From assembly GCA_020847975.1 (NCBI GenBank), contig JADLBD010000225.1, positions 1 to 47,593 of the forward strand: a stretch of DNA of 47,593 bases, written 5' to 3'. This document shows positions 6,811 through 16,051 of this stretch, piece by piece. The number at the start of each line of letters is the position of its first letter. Position 1 is the first letter of the stretch. Below the pieces are notes generated by a model. The model worked only from the letters and a program-made list of their open reading frames with translations. It did not search any database and had not been told where the DNA came from. This DNA comes from Bryobacterales bacterium (GTDB taxonomy: Bacteria; Acidobacteriota; Terriglobia; Bryobacterales; Bryobacteraceae). A program made the translations under genes and the position numbers.

Positions 6811-9800
6811 TGAAAACAGTTTACAAGTCTTTGCATCTGCTGATCGCAGCGATCGTTCTGCTCATTCCTGGGTATGCGCAAATCGGCACATCCACGGTGA
6901 CAGGACGAGTGACAGACCCAACCAGCGCCGTTGTCCCTGGAGTTCAAGTTACCGTCGTAAACACGGCGACAAACTTCACCTTCACGGCCCAAACCAATGA
7001 GCAAGGCATCTTCCGCGTTCAGTCGCTTCAACCCGGACCCTACCGCATCACTTTCAATGCGAACGGATTCAAGACTGTGGTCCGGGATGGCATCGACCTC
7101 CGTTCGGGGGACACCCTGGCCGTGGACGTCACTCTGGAAGTAGGCGCCATCGCCGAGCGGGTGGAAGTCACCGGGAAGCCGTCGCTTCTCGAGACTGAGA
7201 CGTCCGCCACCGGCACGACTGTCGAGGGTTCGGTTATCTACAAACTTCCCATCTACCAGCGCTGGGTGAATTCGACGTTTCAATTAACGCCGGGTATGAC
7301 TCAGTCGGGCTACGCCTGGGGCGGCAGCCTGGGCGGGTATCACATCGCGGGCCAGCGCGCCAGTTCTATCGGCTACTTCGAAGATGGCGTCAACGCACAA
7401 GACCAGATGAGCGGGAACACAAATACGAACACCATTCAAAACTCCATCGAGGAAGTAAAAATCCTGACCACCGCGCTTCCCGCCGAGTACGGCCATTCAG
7501 CGGGCGGCATCATGAGCGTCGTCAAGAAAACCGGGACCAACAGCTTTCACGGAATGGCCTCCGAGTATGGGCGTACACGCTCTATGACGCATCGCCGGTT
7601 CTTCGACCGGTGCAAGACCTCGCAGAAGGATCAGGGTTGTGTTCCGCAGGATAGCTTCTTCATGCAGCCCGACGCCAACGGCGGCGGACCAGTCGTAATC
7701 CCCGGCCTCTATAACGGCCGGAACAAGACGTTCTGGTTCGTCGGCTACCAGAAGCTGATTGAGAAGAAAGCCAATCAGTTCTATGAATCGACACCCACTC
7801 CGGACATGTTGAACGGCGATTTCACCTTCGGCGGCATCGGCAATCCGCTTTTCGATCCCGCCTCGACGCGCCGGACGCCAGATGGCGTCTGGATGCGGGA
7901 CCCCATTCCGGGCAACATCATACCGAAGTCGCGCTTCGACCCGGTGGCCAGCAAGATCCTGGGCTACAACCCCTGGAACGCTCCTAACGTCTCGAGCGCG
8001 AGTTATCTGGCCACCGGACCTTCCAATAACCTGCTTTATGACGAGAAATCGCGCACCTTCTATGAGTGGTACAACGGGCGCCTGGACCACCAGTTCAATT
8101 CCAACTTCAAGATCTACGGCAGCTATAGCTACGACCATAACAGCGGCTTTGGGCGCCCGAGCATCATGAAGTTCACGCCCTTCGACGGGGCTCAAGGGAA
8201 CGAAACCCCGCACACTGCGCAGAACTACTCCATCGGCGGCTCGTACGTGATCAATCCCTCCATGATCAACGACGCGCGTGTGGGTTACTTCCGTAATCGG
8301 AATGATAAGAGAGTGCCGTCCTACGGGGAGAACTGGCCCCAGACCTTGGGCATCCCCAACGTCCCCCAGGACCTGATGCCTGGGTTTGGCGTCTACGGCC
8401 TGACAGTCAGCGGTCCAAACCGGACCATCGGCGAAACACTTTCCTTCCGCGACGATCTGACTAAGATCAAAGGCACGCACGCCTTCAAAATGGGCTACGA
8501 AGTGCTTCGCTTCCGGTTGAACGGTATCCAGAGCACCTACCCGAGCGGTAACTACAACTTTTCGGGAATGACCGCCGGCCTACAATCCACAGGCAATACG
8601 GTCCCCCGTACCGGCAATGATTTTGCCGGTTTCCTCATGGGATACGTCGGCCAGGCGAGTTTCTCCTCGCAGTTGACCAGTTGGTTGCCGCGGTCAGCCG
8701 TCCATAGCTTCTACTTTCAGGATGACTGGAAGGTTAGTCCATCCCTCACTCTCAATCTCGGCCTTCGCTACTCCAACGAAAGCCCCTTCAATACAAAGTA
8801 CGGCATGATGACCAACTGGGATCCAACAGCAACGGATGACGTCACCGGCCTGAAGGGCGCCTTCATCCACACGAACTCCCCGCTGAATAAGCGCGACAAC
8901 AACAATTTTCAGCCGCGCCTCGGCATGGCGTGGCACCCTCTGCAAAAATGGGTGATCCGCGGCGGTTTCGCTGTGAATACGGTGGATATCAAGTTCCCAC
9001 AGGCTTTCGGGCAATTTGAAGAGTACACGGCAAGCACCAACATACAGTCGCCGCCGGGAGATCCAACGCCGGTCTTCCGGATGACATCCGGCCCGCCGAA
9101 TATCCCCTATCTCATCCGGCCGAATGGCACATCGCCCTACCGCGGCAGCAACTTCGGTTCCCGCAGCGCCGATATGTGGGATCCGAACATCCGGAACCCC
9201 TACGTGCTGAACTATAACCTCAGCGTGCAATATGAACTGAACCCGAGTTATCTGTTGGAAGTCAGCTATCAGGGTTCGGCGGGTATCGGCCTGCTCGAAC
9301 GCTGGCAATTGAACACCTTCGCGGTAAACTATGCGGTAAACGATCCAGTCCTGCTGAACCGGGTGTTTGCCGCTCCGCAGAACTACAGGCCGTTCACCAA
9401 CTTCGGCGACGTACTGATGCGCTCGAACTTCGGCCACTCCACCTACAACTCCGGCACCATCAAACTCGAGAAGCGTTACTCCCGCGGCCTGACGTTCTCT
9501 ACCTTCTACACTTACTCGAAGGCAATCGACAGCCAGGATGATGACAACGCAGGCACAGGCGTGGCGCCCATCCAGAGCCGGGCGCTCGAGAAAGCCCGCG
9601 CCGGCTACGACCGCAACCATCGCTATTCCGCCCACGCCAGCTACGAACTCCCCATCGGCAAAGGCCGGCGTTTCATGAACCGCGGCGGAATTCTCAACGT
9701 GCTCTTCGGCGGCTATGAGATCGCCTGGGTTCAGTCGCTCGAAACCGGGAACCCTTTGACCTTCGGCTTTGCCAACAGCCCTTACAATTACTACCCCACG

Positions 9801-10214
9801 TGGGTCGGGTCGCGCCGGCCCAACGTGAATGGCAACCCTGCCATTCGCGATGGCTGGAGAGATGTCGGTCCGGACCGCTTTGTCACGAACAATGAGAACG
9901 CGGTCATCAGTATGGACCCGTTCAGCTATCCGGCCGCCTTCACTCCCGGCAACGCGGGACGCAACATTGTCACCGGGTTGCCGCTGGTGTGGTCCACCTC
10001 CACGGCGCAAAAGAACTTCCGGCTCACGGAACGGTTCAATCTGCAGCTTCGGTTGGACTACAACAATACCCTGAAGACGTTCAACTTCGATCCGCCCACA
10101 ACCACCGTGGATTACCAAAATCCGAAGTCGTTCGGCAAAATCAGTTCCGACCAGAGGACCGCCAACTGGGCCGGCATGCCGCTGATGAACCTGACTCTCA
10201 AACTCTCCTGGTAA
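6810..10214 (+). CDS. TonB-dependent receptor, Oar-like, with carboxypeptidase-regulatory N-domain
   Basis: This 1134-residue outer-membrane protein has a signal peptide (MKTVYKSLHLLIAAIVLLI, end near GYAQ). A CarboxypepD_reg beta-sandwich follows (about 25-110, GTSTVTGRVTDPT to LEVGAIAERVEV), then a plug (about 120-250, with GYFEDGVNAQD and LPAEYGHSAGG), and a long beta barrel ending in the aromatic strand NLTLKLSW. Such receptors are expanded in Acidobacteria and are thought to take up oligosaccharides or other large substrates using TonB energy. No substrate can be read here. The start is ATG 6810 because of the GAGGTG site and signal peptide. The gene sits between two copies of the amidase/isomerase start region and ends in a strong hairpin, so it looks like an inserted unit with its own terminator. 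Confidence 0.9.
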   Translation: MKTVYKSLHLLIAAIVLLIPGYAQIGTSTVTGRVTDPTSAVVPGVQVTVVNTATNFTFTAQTNEQGIFRVQSLQPGPYRITFNANGFKTVVRDGIDLRSGDTLAVDVTLEVGAIAERVEVTGKPSLLETETSATGTTVEGSVIYKLPIYQRWVNSTFQLTPGMTQSGYAWGGSLGGYHIAGQRASSIGYFEDGVNAQDQMSGNTNTNTIQNSIEEVKILTTALPAEYGHSAGGIMSVVKKTGTNSFHGMASEYGRTRSMTHRRFFDRCKTSQKDQGCVPQDSFFMQPDANGGGPVVIPGLYNGRNKTFWFVGYQKLIEKKANQFYESTPTPDMLNGDFTFGGIGNPLFDPASTRRTPDGVWMRDPIPGNIIPKSRFDPVASKILGYNPWNAPNVSSASYLATGPSNNLLYDEKSRTFYEWYNGRLDHQFNSNFKIYGSYSYDHNSGFGRPSIMKFTPFDGAQGNETPHTAQNYSIGGSYVINPSMINDARVGYFRNRNDKRVPSYGENWPQTLGIPNVPQDLMPGFGVYGLTVSGPNRTIGETLSFRDDLTKIKGTHAFKMGYEVLRFRLNGIQSTYPSGNYNFSGMTAGLQSTGNTVPRTGNDFAGFLMGYVGQASFSSQLTSWLPRSAVHSFYFQDDWKVSPSLTLNLGLRYSNESPFNTKYGMMTNWDPTATDDVTGLKGAFIHTNSPLNKRDNNNFQPRLGMAWHPLQKWVIRGGFAVNTVDIKFPQAFGQFEEYTASTNIQSPPGDPTPVFRMTSGPPNIPYLIRPNGTSPYRGSNFGSRSADMWDPNIRNPYVLNYNLSVQYELNPSYLLEVSYQGSAGIGLLERWQLNTFAVNYAVNDPVLLNRVFAAPQNYRPFTNFGDVLMRSNFGHSTYNSGTIKLEKRYSRGLTFSTFYTYSKAIDSQDDDNAGTGVAPIQSRALEKARAGYDRNHRYSAHASYELPIGKGRRFMNRGGILNVLFGGYEIAWVQSLETGNPLTFGFANSPYNYYPTWVGSRRPNVNGNPAIRDGWRDVGPDRFVTNNENAVISMDPFSYPAAFTPGNAGRNIVTGLPLVWSTSTAQKNFRLTERFNLQLRLDYNNTLKTFNFDPPTTTVDYQNPKSFGKISSDQRTANWAGMPLMNLTLKLSW

Positions 10215-10223
10215 CCACTCTTA

Positions 10224-10264
10224 AGGAACCGGGGCCCCTGGTATCACGCGGGGCCCCGGTTCCT
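10224..10264 (+). terminator. Strong hairpin terminator after the TonB-dependent receptor
   Basis: A perfect 15-base inverted repeat (aggaaccggggcccc and its complement) flanks an 11-base loop, starting 10 bases after the receptor stop. No long T run follows, as is common in GC-rich genomes. It would insulate the isomerase gene. Confidence 0.75.
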
Positions 10265-10292
10265 GCCGGCTCGCGCGGTTCTCCGACACCAC

Positions 10293-10526
10293 ACAACAAT
10301 CGTCATCCCAAGTAGCATAGAATGTCCTCCATATGATGCGTCTGAGTTGCCTCTCCCTCAGCTACCAAAAGCAGTTCAAGGCCGGGAAGATGGATATCTT
10401 CTCCTTTATCCGGCAGTGCCGCGCCCTGAACTTCGATGGCTTCGATCCCCACTACCGCGATCTCGGCGGCGCCGGCCGGGACATGCTCAAACGCGTGCGC
10501 CGAGCCGCCATCGACAACGGGCTCAG
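10293..10526 (+). repeat. Direct repeat, right copy (pairs with 6551-6760)
   Basis: The copy begins upstream of the intact isomerase gene. On the minus strand, CAT at 10304-10306 begins a short relic reading MTIVV, comparable to MKIVI of the amidase. Both repeat copies therefore keep both divergent starts. A TAGAAT (10318-10323) conserved in both copies could be a -10 element for the isomerase, though I see no good -35. Confidence 0.75.
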
Positions 10527-11154
10527 CATCTCGAGCATCTGCGTCACCACGGAGTTCGGACGCAATGCCGCGGCCGTCCCATCCGAAATCGAAAAGGCGC
10601 GGATCGCCATGGAAGCCGGGATGGTCCTCGGCTCACCCGTCTGCCGCGTCTTTGTCGGCTCCGCGCCGTCGCCGGACAAGAGAGAAGAGGCCTTCCAGCG
10701 GAGCGTCGAAGCCCTGCGCAAGTGCGCCGAAATCGGGGCCGACCTCGGCATGCTCGTGGCGCTCCAGAACCATAGCGGACTCACTTCCACCGGCGATGAC
10801 ATGCTCCGCTTCCGCAAGGAAGTGAACCACCCCAACTTCAGCCTCCTGCTCGACACCGGCCACTTCACCGGACGCGACGGCCCCAACGGCCCGAAGATCG
10901 CCGGCCACACCTACGAGAACTACTACCACTCGATCGAACAGGTGGCCCCGCTCACTCAGTTCGTGCGCGCCAAGTTGTACCAGCTTGACAGCCGCGGCCG
11001 CGAGCAGTTCATCGACTACAACCGCGTCTTCAACATCCTCCGCGGCGTGCACTACAACGGCTTCGTCAGCCTGGTCTACGAAGGACAGGAGGACGAGTTG
11101 ACCGCCATCCCGCGCGGGGCGCGGTTCCTGCGGTCGTTTGTTTCCGCTTGCTGA
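10333..11154 (+). CDS. Sugar phosphate isomerase/epimerase-like TIM-barrel protein
   Basis: The 273-residue product has the AP-endonuclease-family-2 (xylose-isomerase-like) TIM barrel, a cytoplasmic divalent-metal fold used by sugar isomerases and epimerases. Supporting blocks are FDGFDPHYRDL near the N-terminus, LVALQNHSG (about 141-149), LLLDTGHF (about 174) and FVSLVYEGQEDE near the end; their Asp, His and Glu are the expected metal ligands. There is no signal peptide. A start at ATG 10333 or 10336 is supported by conservation of the double ATG in the decayed copy at 6593. The substrate is not predictable. It is transcribed toward the nanEK operon and ends 17 bases before the nanEK stop. 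Confidence 0.8.
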   Translation: MMRLSCLSLSYQKQFKAGKMDIFSFIRQCRALNFDGFDPHYRDLGGAGRDMLKRVRRAAIDNGLSISSICVTTEFGRNAAAVPSEIEKARIAMEAGMVLGSPVCRVFVGSAPSPDKREEAFQRSVEALRKCAEIGADLGMLVALQNHSGLTSTGDDMLRFRKEVNHPNFSLLLDTGHFTGRDGPNGPKIAGHTYENYYHSIEQVAPLTQFVRAKLYQLDSRGREQFIDYNRVFNILRGVHYNGFVSLVYEGQEDELTAIPRGARFLRSFVSAC

Positions 11155-11171
11155 TCCGCGGGCCGCTCCCC

Positions 11172-12788
11172 TCAAACCGCCTCGAACATCTCCAACGCGC
11201 ACGCAGCGGCGCCCAAGACTCCGCCGTGGTAACCGAGCGGCGACGCCAGGAGGGAAATCCGGCGCTGCGGCCACACGGTTACCCGCGTCCGCAGGGCGAT
11301 CTCGAGTTCCTCAAACAGCAGCGGGTTCTCCTGGGCGAGACCACCGGACAGGATGATCCGCTCGGGGTCCAACAAATGAATAATCGAAGCCAATCCGGCA
11401 GCCAGGTAGCCGGCTTGTGTGCGGATCGCTTGACGGGCTGGTTCCTCTCCCGCTCCCGCAGCGCGGATCAGTGTCCCTGCGTCCGCGTATCCGCCGGAAG
11501 CGCCATAGCGCAGCAGCGCCGCGGAATTGGCATACGGTTCCAGGCACCCCCGCAACCCGCATGTGCAGGGCAGGCCGTCGCGCTCCACCATCACGTGGCC
11601 GATTGCGTTCGCAAAAAAGTGCGACCCATGGTGCAGCCTCCCGTTCACGTAGCAGCCACCGCCAACGCCCGTGCCCAGCGTGACGCACACGAAGTTGTCC
11701 ACATCGCGCCCGGCGCCGAACCAGCGTTCCGCCACGGCCAGCGCATTGGCGTCGTTTTCCACCGCCACCGGGATCCCCAACCGCGGATGCAGCGCCGCCG
11801 CAATCCCGGCTCCGGTCCAGCCGGGCAGGTTCTCCGTCGCATAGACCACTGAGCCGTCCGCGGGATTCACCCAGCCCGCGGTGGCGATCCCCGCAAGCGA
11901 CGGCCGGAACCCGTCGGCCCTCGCCCGCTCCAGGGCCTGCACCGCTACCCGCTCGAGGTGCGCCAGCAGCACGTCCCTCCCGCCCGCTGGAGTGGCGATC
12001 GAACCCTGCTCCACTAATCCCGTCCGGCTCGACACCAGGCCGAACTTGGTCTGCGTACCGCCCAGGTCGACGCCAATGATATGCCGTTCGGGGAGCCGGC
12101 CCGCCTCGCGGTCCATGGCGGCGGCGAAACGGGCCGTAATATGCCCCGGCGCGCTGATCGCCTTGCCCACAACCACCGCGAACGCCCCTGCCCGCAGCGC
12201 GGCGGCGGCCTGCTCGGGCGCGTGAATCATGCCCTCGGCGATAACCGGAACGCGTACCTGCCCCGCCAGCGCGCGGATGAACTCAGGCTCGAAGCGCCGG
12301 ATGTCCTCCGTCTCCGGGCTATATCCGCGCATGGTGCTGGCGACGGCGTCCGCGCCGGCTTCCACCGCGGCCAGGGCTTCCTCGATCCGGGCAATATCGG
12401 CCACCACCGGCACGCCAAGTTCCGCCCGCACCCGGCGCAGGCGGTCCAACGCGCCAAAAGCCTGGCCGCGCCGCGTGCAATCGAGGGCCACGAAGTCCGC
12501 CCCCGCCCGCACCAGCGCCGCGGCGTACTCGAACCGCGGCGTGATCAGGATCCGTCCGTCCGCCTGCATCTCTTTGTGCAGCCCAAGAATGGGGACGGAG
12601 ACAGTGGCCCGGATGGCGGCAATATCCTCCGCTCCATTCGCCCGGATCCCGGCGGCGCCGGACTCGACCGCCGCCTGCGCGAATCGGGCCATGGAAGCCG
12701 GACCGTGGAAGGGGTCCCCGTCCGCCGCCTGGCAGGACACCATCAGGCCATGCCGCAAGGCGGCCAGCCGCTCGTTCATTGTTTCCAT
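11172..12788 (-). CDS. nanEK: NanE-NanK fusion: ManNAc-6-phosphate 2-epimerase and ROK sugar kinase
   Basis: Two enzymes are joined in 538 residues. Residues 1-230 are NanE, which converts N-acetylmannosamine-6-phosphate to GlcNAc-6-phosphate: GLMVSCQA at 14-21, a candidate catalytic Lys at 72 (LGLHKEM) and Glu at 185 (VIAEGM). Residues 237-538 are a ROK kinase, as NanK: DLGGTQTKFG at 241-250, GTGVGGG, and the zinc motif CTCGLRGCLE. Together they would phosphorylate ManNAc and epimerise the product in the cytoplasm. The start ATG 12788 gives full-length NanE. It lies 18 bases after a RhaT-type transporter gene, evidently the same operon. No sialate lyase is adjacent, so free ManNAc or a related hexosamine may be the input. 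Confidence 0.9.
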   Translation of the reverse strand: METMNERLAALRHGLMVSCQAADGDPFHGPASMARFAQAAVESGAAGIRANGAEDIAAIRATVSVPILGLHKEMQADGRILITPRFEYAAALVRAGADFVALDCTRRGQAFGALDRLRRVRAELGVPVVADIARIEEALAAVEAGADAVASTMRGYSPETEDIRRFEPEFIRALAGQVRVPVIAEGMIHAPEQAAAALRAGAFAVVVGKAISAPGHITARFAAAMDREAGRLPERHIIGVDLGGTQTKFGLVSSRTGLVEQGSIATPAGGRDVLLAHLERVAVQALERARADGFRPSLAGIATAGWVNPADGSVVYATENLPGWTGAGIAAALHPRLGIPVAVENDANALAVAERWFGAGRDVDNFVCVTLGTGVGGGCYVNGRLHHGSHFFANAIGHVMVERDGLPCTCGLRGCLEPYANSAALLRYGASGGYADAGTLIRAAGAGEEPARQAIRTQAGYLAAGLASIIHLLDPERIILSGGLAQENPLLFEELEIALRTRVTVWPQRRISLLASPLGYHGGVLGAAACALEMFEAV

Positions 12789-12806
12789 TGTTCCCAGAAT
12801 CCCATG

Positions 12807-13811
12807 TCAGAACCTGGCCGAGGCGGCGCACAGGACGATGGCCAGCACGAGTACCGCAATGCCCGCCCTGATCGTCCGGACCGCCCGCGCGCCGGATGCA
12901 CGCCACTCCCCCAGCAGAAAACCAACCACGTTCGCAACCAGCAGTCCCACCGCCAAGCTGAGCGGCCATCCGATGGACGGCCCCATACTGCCCAGCAGCG
13001 GCGCGGCCATCCCATACAAGACGATGCTGCCGCCCCACAACACGGCCATCAACAGGCTCATCGTCCACGGCCGGTACCCGTGCGGTTGCAGGAATAGCTT
13101 TCCGGTCCCGTTCCTCCGCATCAAGTGGATGCAGAAGACGACATTCGGAATCGACCCGGCCCCCAGCATCACCAGCCAGATCACGTTGCCGGCGGTAAAC
13201 GCGGTCAGTCCCATCCGCTGCCCCGCCGCGGATATGGGCAGGGCCAGCGCGTACCCGATGTTGAAAACCGCCGAGAGAATGCCCGCGCCGATGGCAAACA
13301 TGTAGCCCTGAAGCGATCCCGCCTTGACCCCCTCTGCTGTCCCTGCCTCATCCTGCTCCCGCATCCGCCCCGCCCGCCCGCACAACGATACTCCGCCCAC
13401 AAATACCGCGACGCCTGCCATCAGCAGCATGGTGCGGGCATTGAAATAGAATGCGCCCGCCAGCAACAGCGGCGCCATCGAGCCCAACGCCGAACTGACC
13501 CCGATCACCATGCTGTTGGCCAGCGAAACGCCCAAACGATCCACGCTCAAGCCAAACAGAATTGCGCCGAAGCCCCAGCCGAACCCGAACACTGCCGCGG
13601 CCCACAATGCGCCCGCGGGGGAAGCGCTCAATACGGCCGCAAGATTGTCCACCACGGGAAATACCAGCAGCGCGGGCATTCCAATACACGCCGCCAGGAT
13701 GAACACGAGCCAGAGATTTTCCCATTTCCAGTTCCGGATCAGCCGGATAGGAGCCGAAAAGAGACCGTTACAAATACCGGAGAGAATCGCGAGCAGCACG
13801 CCGGAAAGCAT
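12807..13811 (-). CDS. RhaT-family sugar transporter
   Basis: The 334-residue protein has about ten hydrophobic segments and no soluble domain. Its start (LLAILSGICNGLFSAPIRL) and later blocks (FGWGFGAILFGLSVDRLG, FNIGYALALPI) resemble the L-rhamnose:proton symporter RhaT of the drug/metabolite transporter superfamily. It probably sits in the inner membrane and brings in a sugar by proton (or sodium) symport. Being first in an operon with nanEK, its likely cargo is an amino sugar such as ManNAc rather than rhamnose; that is inference from context. The gene is divergent from the M13 peptidase gene, with a 103-base shared upstream region. Confidence 0.8.
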   Translation of the reverse strand: MLSGVLLAILSGICNGLFSAPIRLIRNWKWENLWLVFILAACIGMPALLVFPVVDNLAAVLSASPAGALWAAAVFGFGWGFGAILFGLSVDRLGVSLANSMVIGVSSALGSMAPLLLAGAFYFNARTMLLMAGVAVFVGGVSLCGRAGRMREQDEAGTAEGVKAGSLQGYMFAIGAGILSAVFNIGYALALPISAAGQRMGLTAFTAGNVIWLVMLGAGSIPNVVFCIHLMRRNGTGKLFLQPHGYRPWTMSLLMAVLWGGSIVLYGMAAPLLGSMGPSIGWPLSLAVGLLVANVVGFLLGEWRASGARAVRTIRAGIAVLVLAIVLCAASARF

Positions 13812-13914
13812 GAGAGATCAGTGTATCCTGAATCCCGGCCCCGGATGAACCGGAAGCAGCCGCCTGGGATCATCCGCGCCCGCGCCCCCCGGCCGTCTAC
13901 GCTACCCTCAGGGT

Positions 13915-15981
13915 GTGCCGTACCCCACCGCTGCAAAATCCCTCGCCATCATCGTCCTCACCGCCGCCATGGCCGCGGCCCCGGCGTGCCGCAAGGCCCC
14001 ACCCCCAGCCGCCGCCGGCATCGATCTGCCCGGAATGGACACATACGTCGCGCCCGGTGACGACTTCAACGCTTACGCCAACGGCGGCTGGAGCAAGGCC
14101 ACGCCGATCCCTGCCGACAAATCCAGCTACGGCATCGGCGAAATCCTCGTCGACAAAACGCGCCAGCGAACCCTGAGCCTTATCGAGGAGGCCGAAAAGG
14201 CCGGCCCCGGCGCAAGCCCGGGCTCCCGCAAAATCGGCGATTTCTACTCGAGCTTCATGGACGAAGCAACCATCGAATCCAAAGGCATCGCCCCCCTCAA
14301 GCCGCAGTTCGACGCCATCGCAGCCATCGCCGGCCGCCAGGCGCTTGCCCGCGCGCTCGGCGCGCGCCTCCGCGCCGATGTCGACCCGCTGAATAACACC
14401 AACTTCCAAACCGGCAACCTCTTCGGCGTTTGGGTCACGCAAGGGCTCACCGACCCCTCCCACGCCTACCCCTATCTGCTGCAAGGCGGTCTCGGCATGC
14501 CGGATCGCGACTACTATTTATCCGCAACCCCGCACATGGCCGAATTGCGCAAGCAATACCAGTCGCATATCGAGTCCGTCTTCCAACTGGCGGGCTTCCC
14601 CGATCCGCCGGCGCGCGCCCGCCGCGTATTCGCACTCGAATCCAAGATCGCGGCCGCCCATGCCACCCGTGTCCAATCGGAAGACGTGCATCGCGTCGTC
14701 TCCTGGAAGCGCGAGGAACTCCCCGTCAAAGCACCCGGGCTCGACTGGGCGGCGCTCCTCGACGCCGCCGGACTTGCGGACGCGCCCGTCTTCCTCATCT
14801 GGCACCCCGAAGCGGTCTCCGGACTATCCGCTTTGGCCGCGAAGGAGCCTCTTGAATCCTGGAAGGACTGGCTTGTCTTCCATGCCATCGAAAGGTCCTC
14901 CGCCTTCCTGCCCAAGGCCTTCGTCGCCGAACGATTCCGCTTCTACTCGAAGGCTCTCAACGGAATCCCCGAACTGCGCCCGCGGTGGCAGCGCGGCGTC
15001 GACCTGACCAATGAAGCGCTCGGAGATGCCGTCGGCAAGCTTTACGTGCAACGCTACTTCCCCCCGGAGACGAAGGAAAAAGTGCAGGCGATGGTGAACG
15101 GCCTGGTGAAAGCCTTCGGCGAGCGGATTGACTCGCTCTCCTGGATGGCGCCGGAAACCAAAGCCAAAGCGAAACAAAAGCTGGCCGCTCTGGAAGTAGG
15201 TGTCGGGTATCCGGACCGCTGGACGGACTACTCGGGCCTCGAAATCGTGAAAGGAGACGCGCTCGGCAACATGCAGCGCGCCGGCCTCTTCGCCTACCGT
15301 CATGAGTTGGCCAAACTCCATCAACCGGTCGACCGCGGCGAATGGTGGATGACGCCGCAGACGGTAAATGCCGTCAATCTTCCCCTCCAGAACGCGTTGA
15401 ATTTCCCCGCGGCCATTCTCCAGCCTCCGTACTTCGACGCCGCCGCGGACGCGGCGCACAACTACGGCTCCATGGGCGCGATCATCGGCCACGAAATCAG
15501 CCACAGTTTCGATGACCAGGGCAGCCAGTTCGACGCCGAAGGCAGGCTTGCCAATTGGTGGGCGAAAGACGACTTCGCCCACTTCAAAGCGGCGGGCGAA
15601 ATGCTGGTGGAACACTTTGACCGTTACCGGCCGTTTCCCGATCTCGCGGTGAACGGCCGTCAGACGCTGAGCGAAAACATCGCCGATGTCGCCGGCCTCG
15701 TCGCGGCCTATGACGCCTACCGTCTCTCCCTGGGCGGCAAACCGGATGTAGTAAGAGAATCATTCAGCGGCGATCAGCGCTTCTTCATCAGCTTCGCCCA
15801 AAGCTGGCGCTCGAAGATTCGCGACGCAGCCCTGCGCATGGACATCGCCACCGACGGCCACGCCCCCGAGCAGTATCGCGCCGATACCGTCCGGAACCTC
15901 GATGCCTGGTATCCCGCCTTCTCCGTCCAGCCCTCGCAGAAGCTCTACCTCGCCCCGAAGGACCGTGTCCGCATCTGGTAG
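13915..15981 (+). CDS. M13-family zinc metallopeptidase (neprilysin/PepO-like)
   Basis: This 688-residue enzyme has the zinc site HEISH (H526, E527, H530) and the third ligand in ENIAD (E587 with D591), the arrangement of the neprilysin family. Those enzymes cut small peptides outside the cytoplasm. The N-terminus is hydrophobic (LAIIVLTAAMAAAPAC) and ends at a cysteine that could be a lipobox, so the protein may be a periplasm-facing lipoprotein; the fit to the consensus is imperfect. The start is GTG 13915, giving a complete signal sequence. The length and C-terminal end (VQPSQKLYLAPKDRVRIW) are normal for the family. A hairpin follows the stop. Confidence 0.92.
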   Translation: MPYPTAAKSLAIIVLTAAMAAAPACRKAPPPAAAGIDLPGMDTYVAPGDDFNAYANGGWSKATPIPADKSSYGIGEILVDKTRQRTLSLIEEAEKAGPGASPGSRKIGDFYSSFMDEATIESKGIAPLKPQFDAIAAIAGRQALARALGARLRADVDPLNNTNFQTGNLFGVWVTQGLTDPSHAYPYLLQGGLGMPDRDYYLSATPHMAELRKQYQSHIESVFQLAGFPDPPARARRVFALESKIAAAHATRVQSEDVHRVVSWKREELPVKAPGLDWAALLDAAGLADAPVFLIWHPEAVSGLSALAAKEPLESWKDWLVFHAIERSSAFLPKAFVAERFRFYSKALNGIPELRPRWQRGVDLTNEALGDAVGKLYVQRYFPPETKEKVQAMVNGLVKAFGERIDSLSWMAPETKAKAKQKLAALEVGVGYPDRWTDYSGLEIVKGDALGNMQRAGLFAYRHELAKLHQPVDRGEWWMTPQTVNAVNLPLQNALNFPAAILQPPYFDAAADAAHNYGSMGAIIGHEISHSFDDQGSQFDAEGRLANWWAKDDFAHFKAAGEMLVEHFDRYRPFPDLAVNGRQTLSENIADVAGLVAAYDAYRLSLGGKPDVVRESFSGDQRFFISFAQSWRSKIRDAALRMDIATDGHAPEQYRADTVRNLDAWYPAFSVQPSQKLYLAPKDRVRIW

Positions 15982-16001
15982 CGGCTGCCGGAATCGACAG
16001 C

Positions 16002-16022
16002 CAGCCGCCAGGCCGGCGGCTG
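16002..16022. terminator. Bidirectional hairpin terminator
   Basis: Cagccgcc and its complement form an 8-base stem with a 5-base loop, 20 bases after the M13 stop. It lies between that gene and the convergent broken gene at 16052-17187, so it could serve both strands. Confidence 0.5.
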
Positions 16023-16051
16023 AGCATGGCTCGGCATCGAATCGTCGAAGA

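Noticed and set aside
8694..10118. Long minus-strand frame (474 codons) opposite the TonB-dependent receptor
   Set aside because: It is antisense to a clear receptor gene, with biased composition and no signal peptide or motif.
12081..13305. Two overlapping plus-strand frames of over 330 codons
   Set aside because: They oppose nanEK and the RhaT-type transporter, which have clear motifs and membrane segments.
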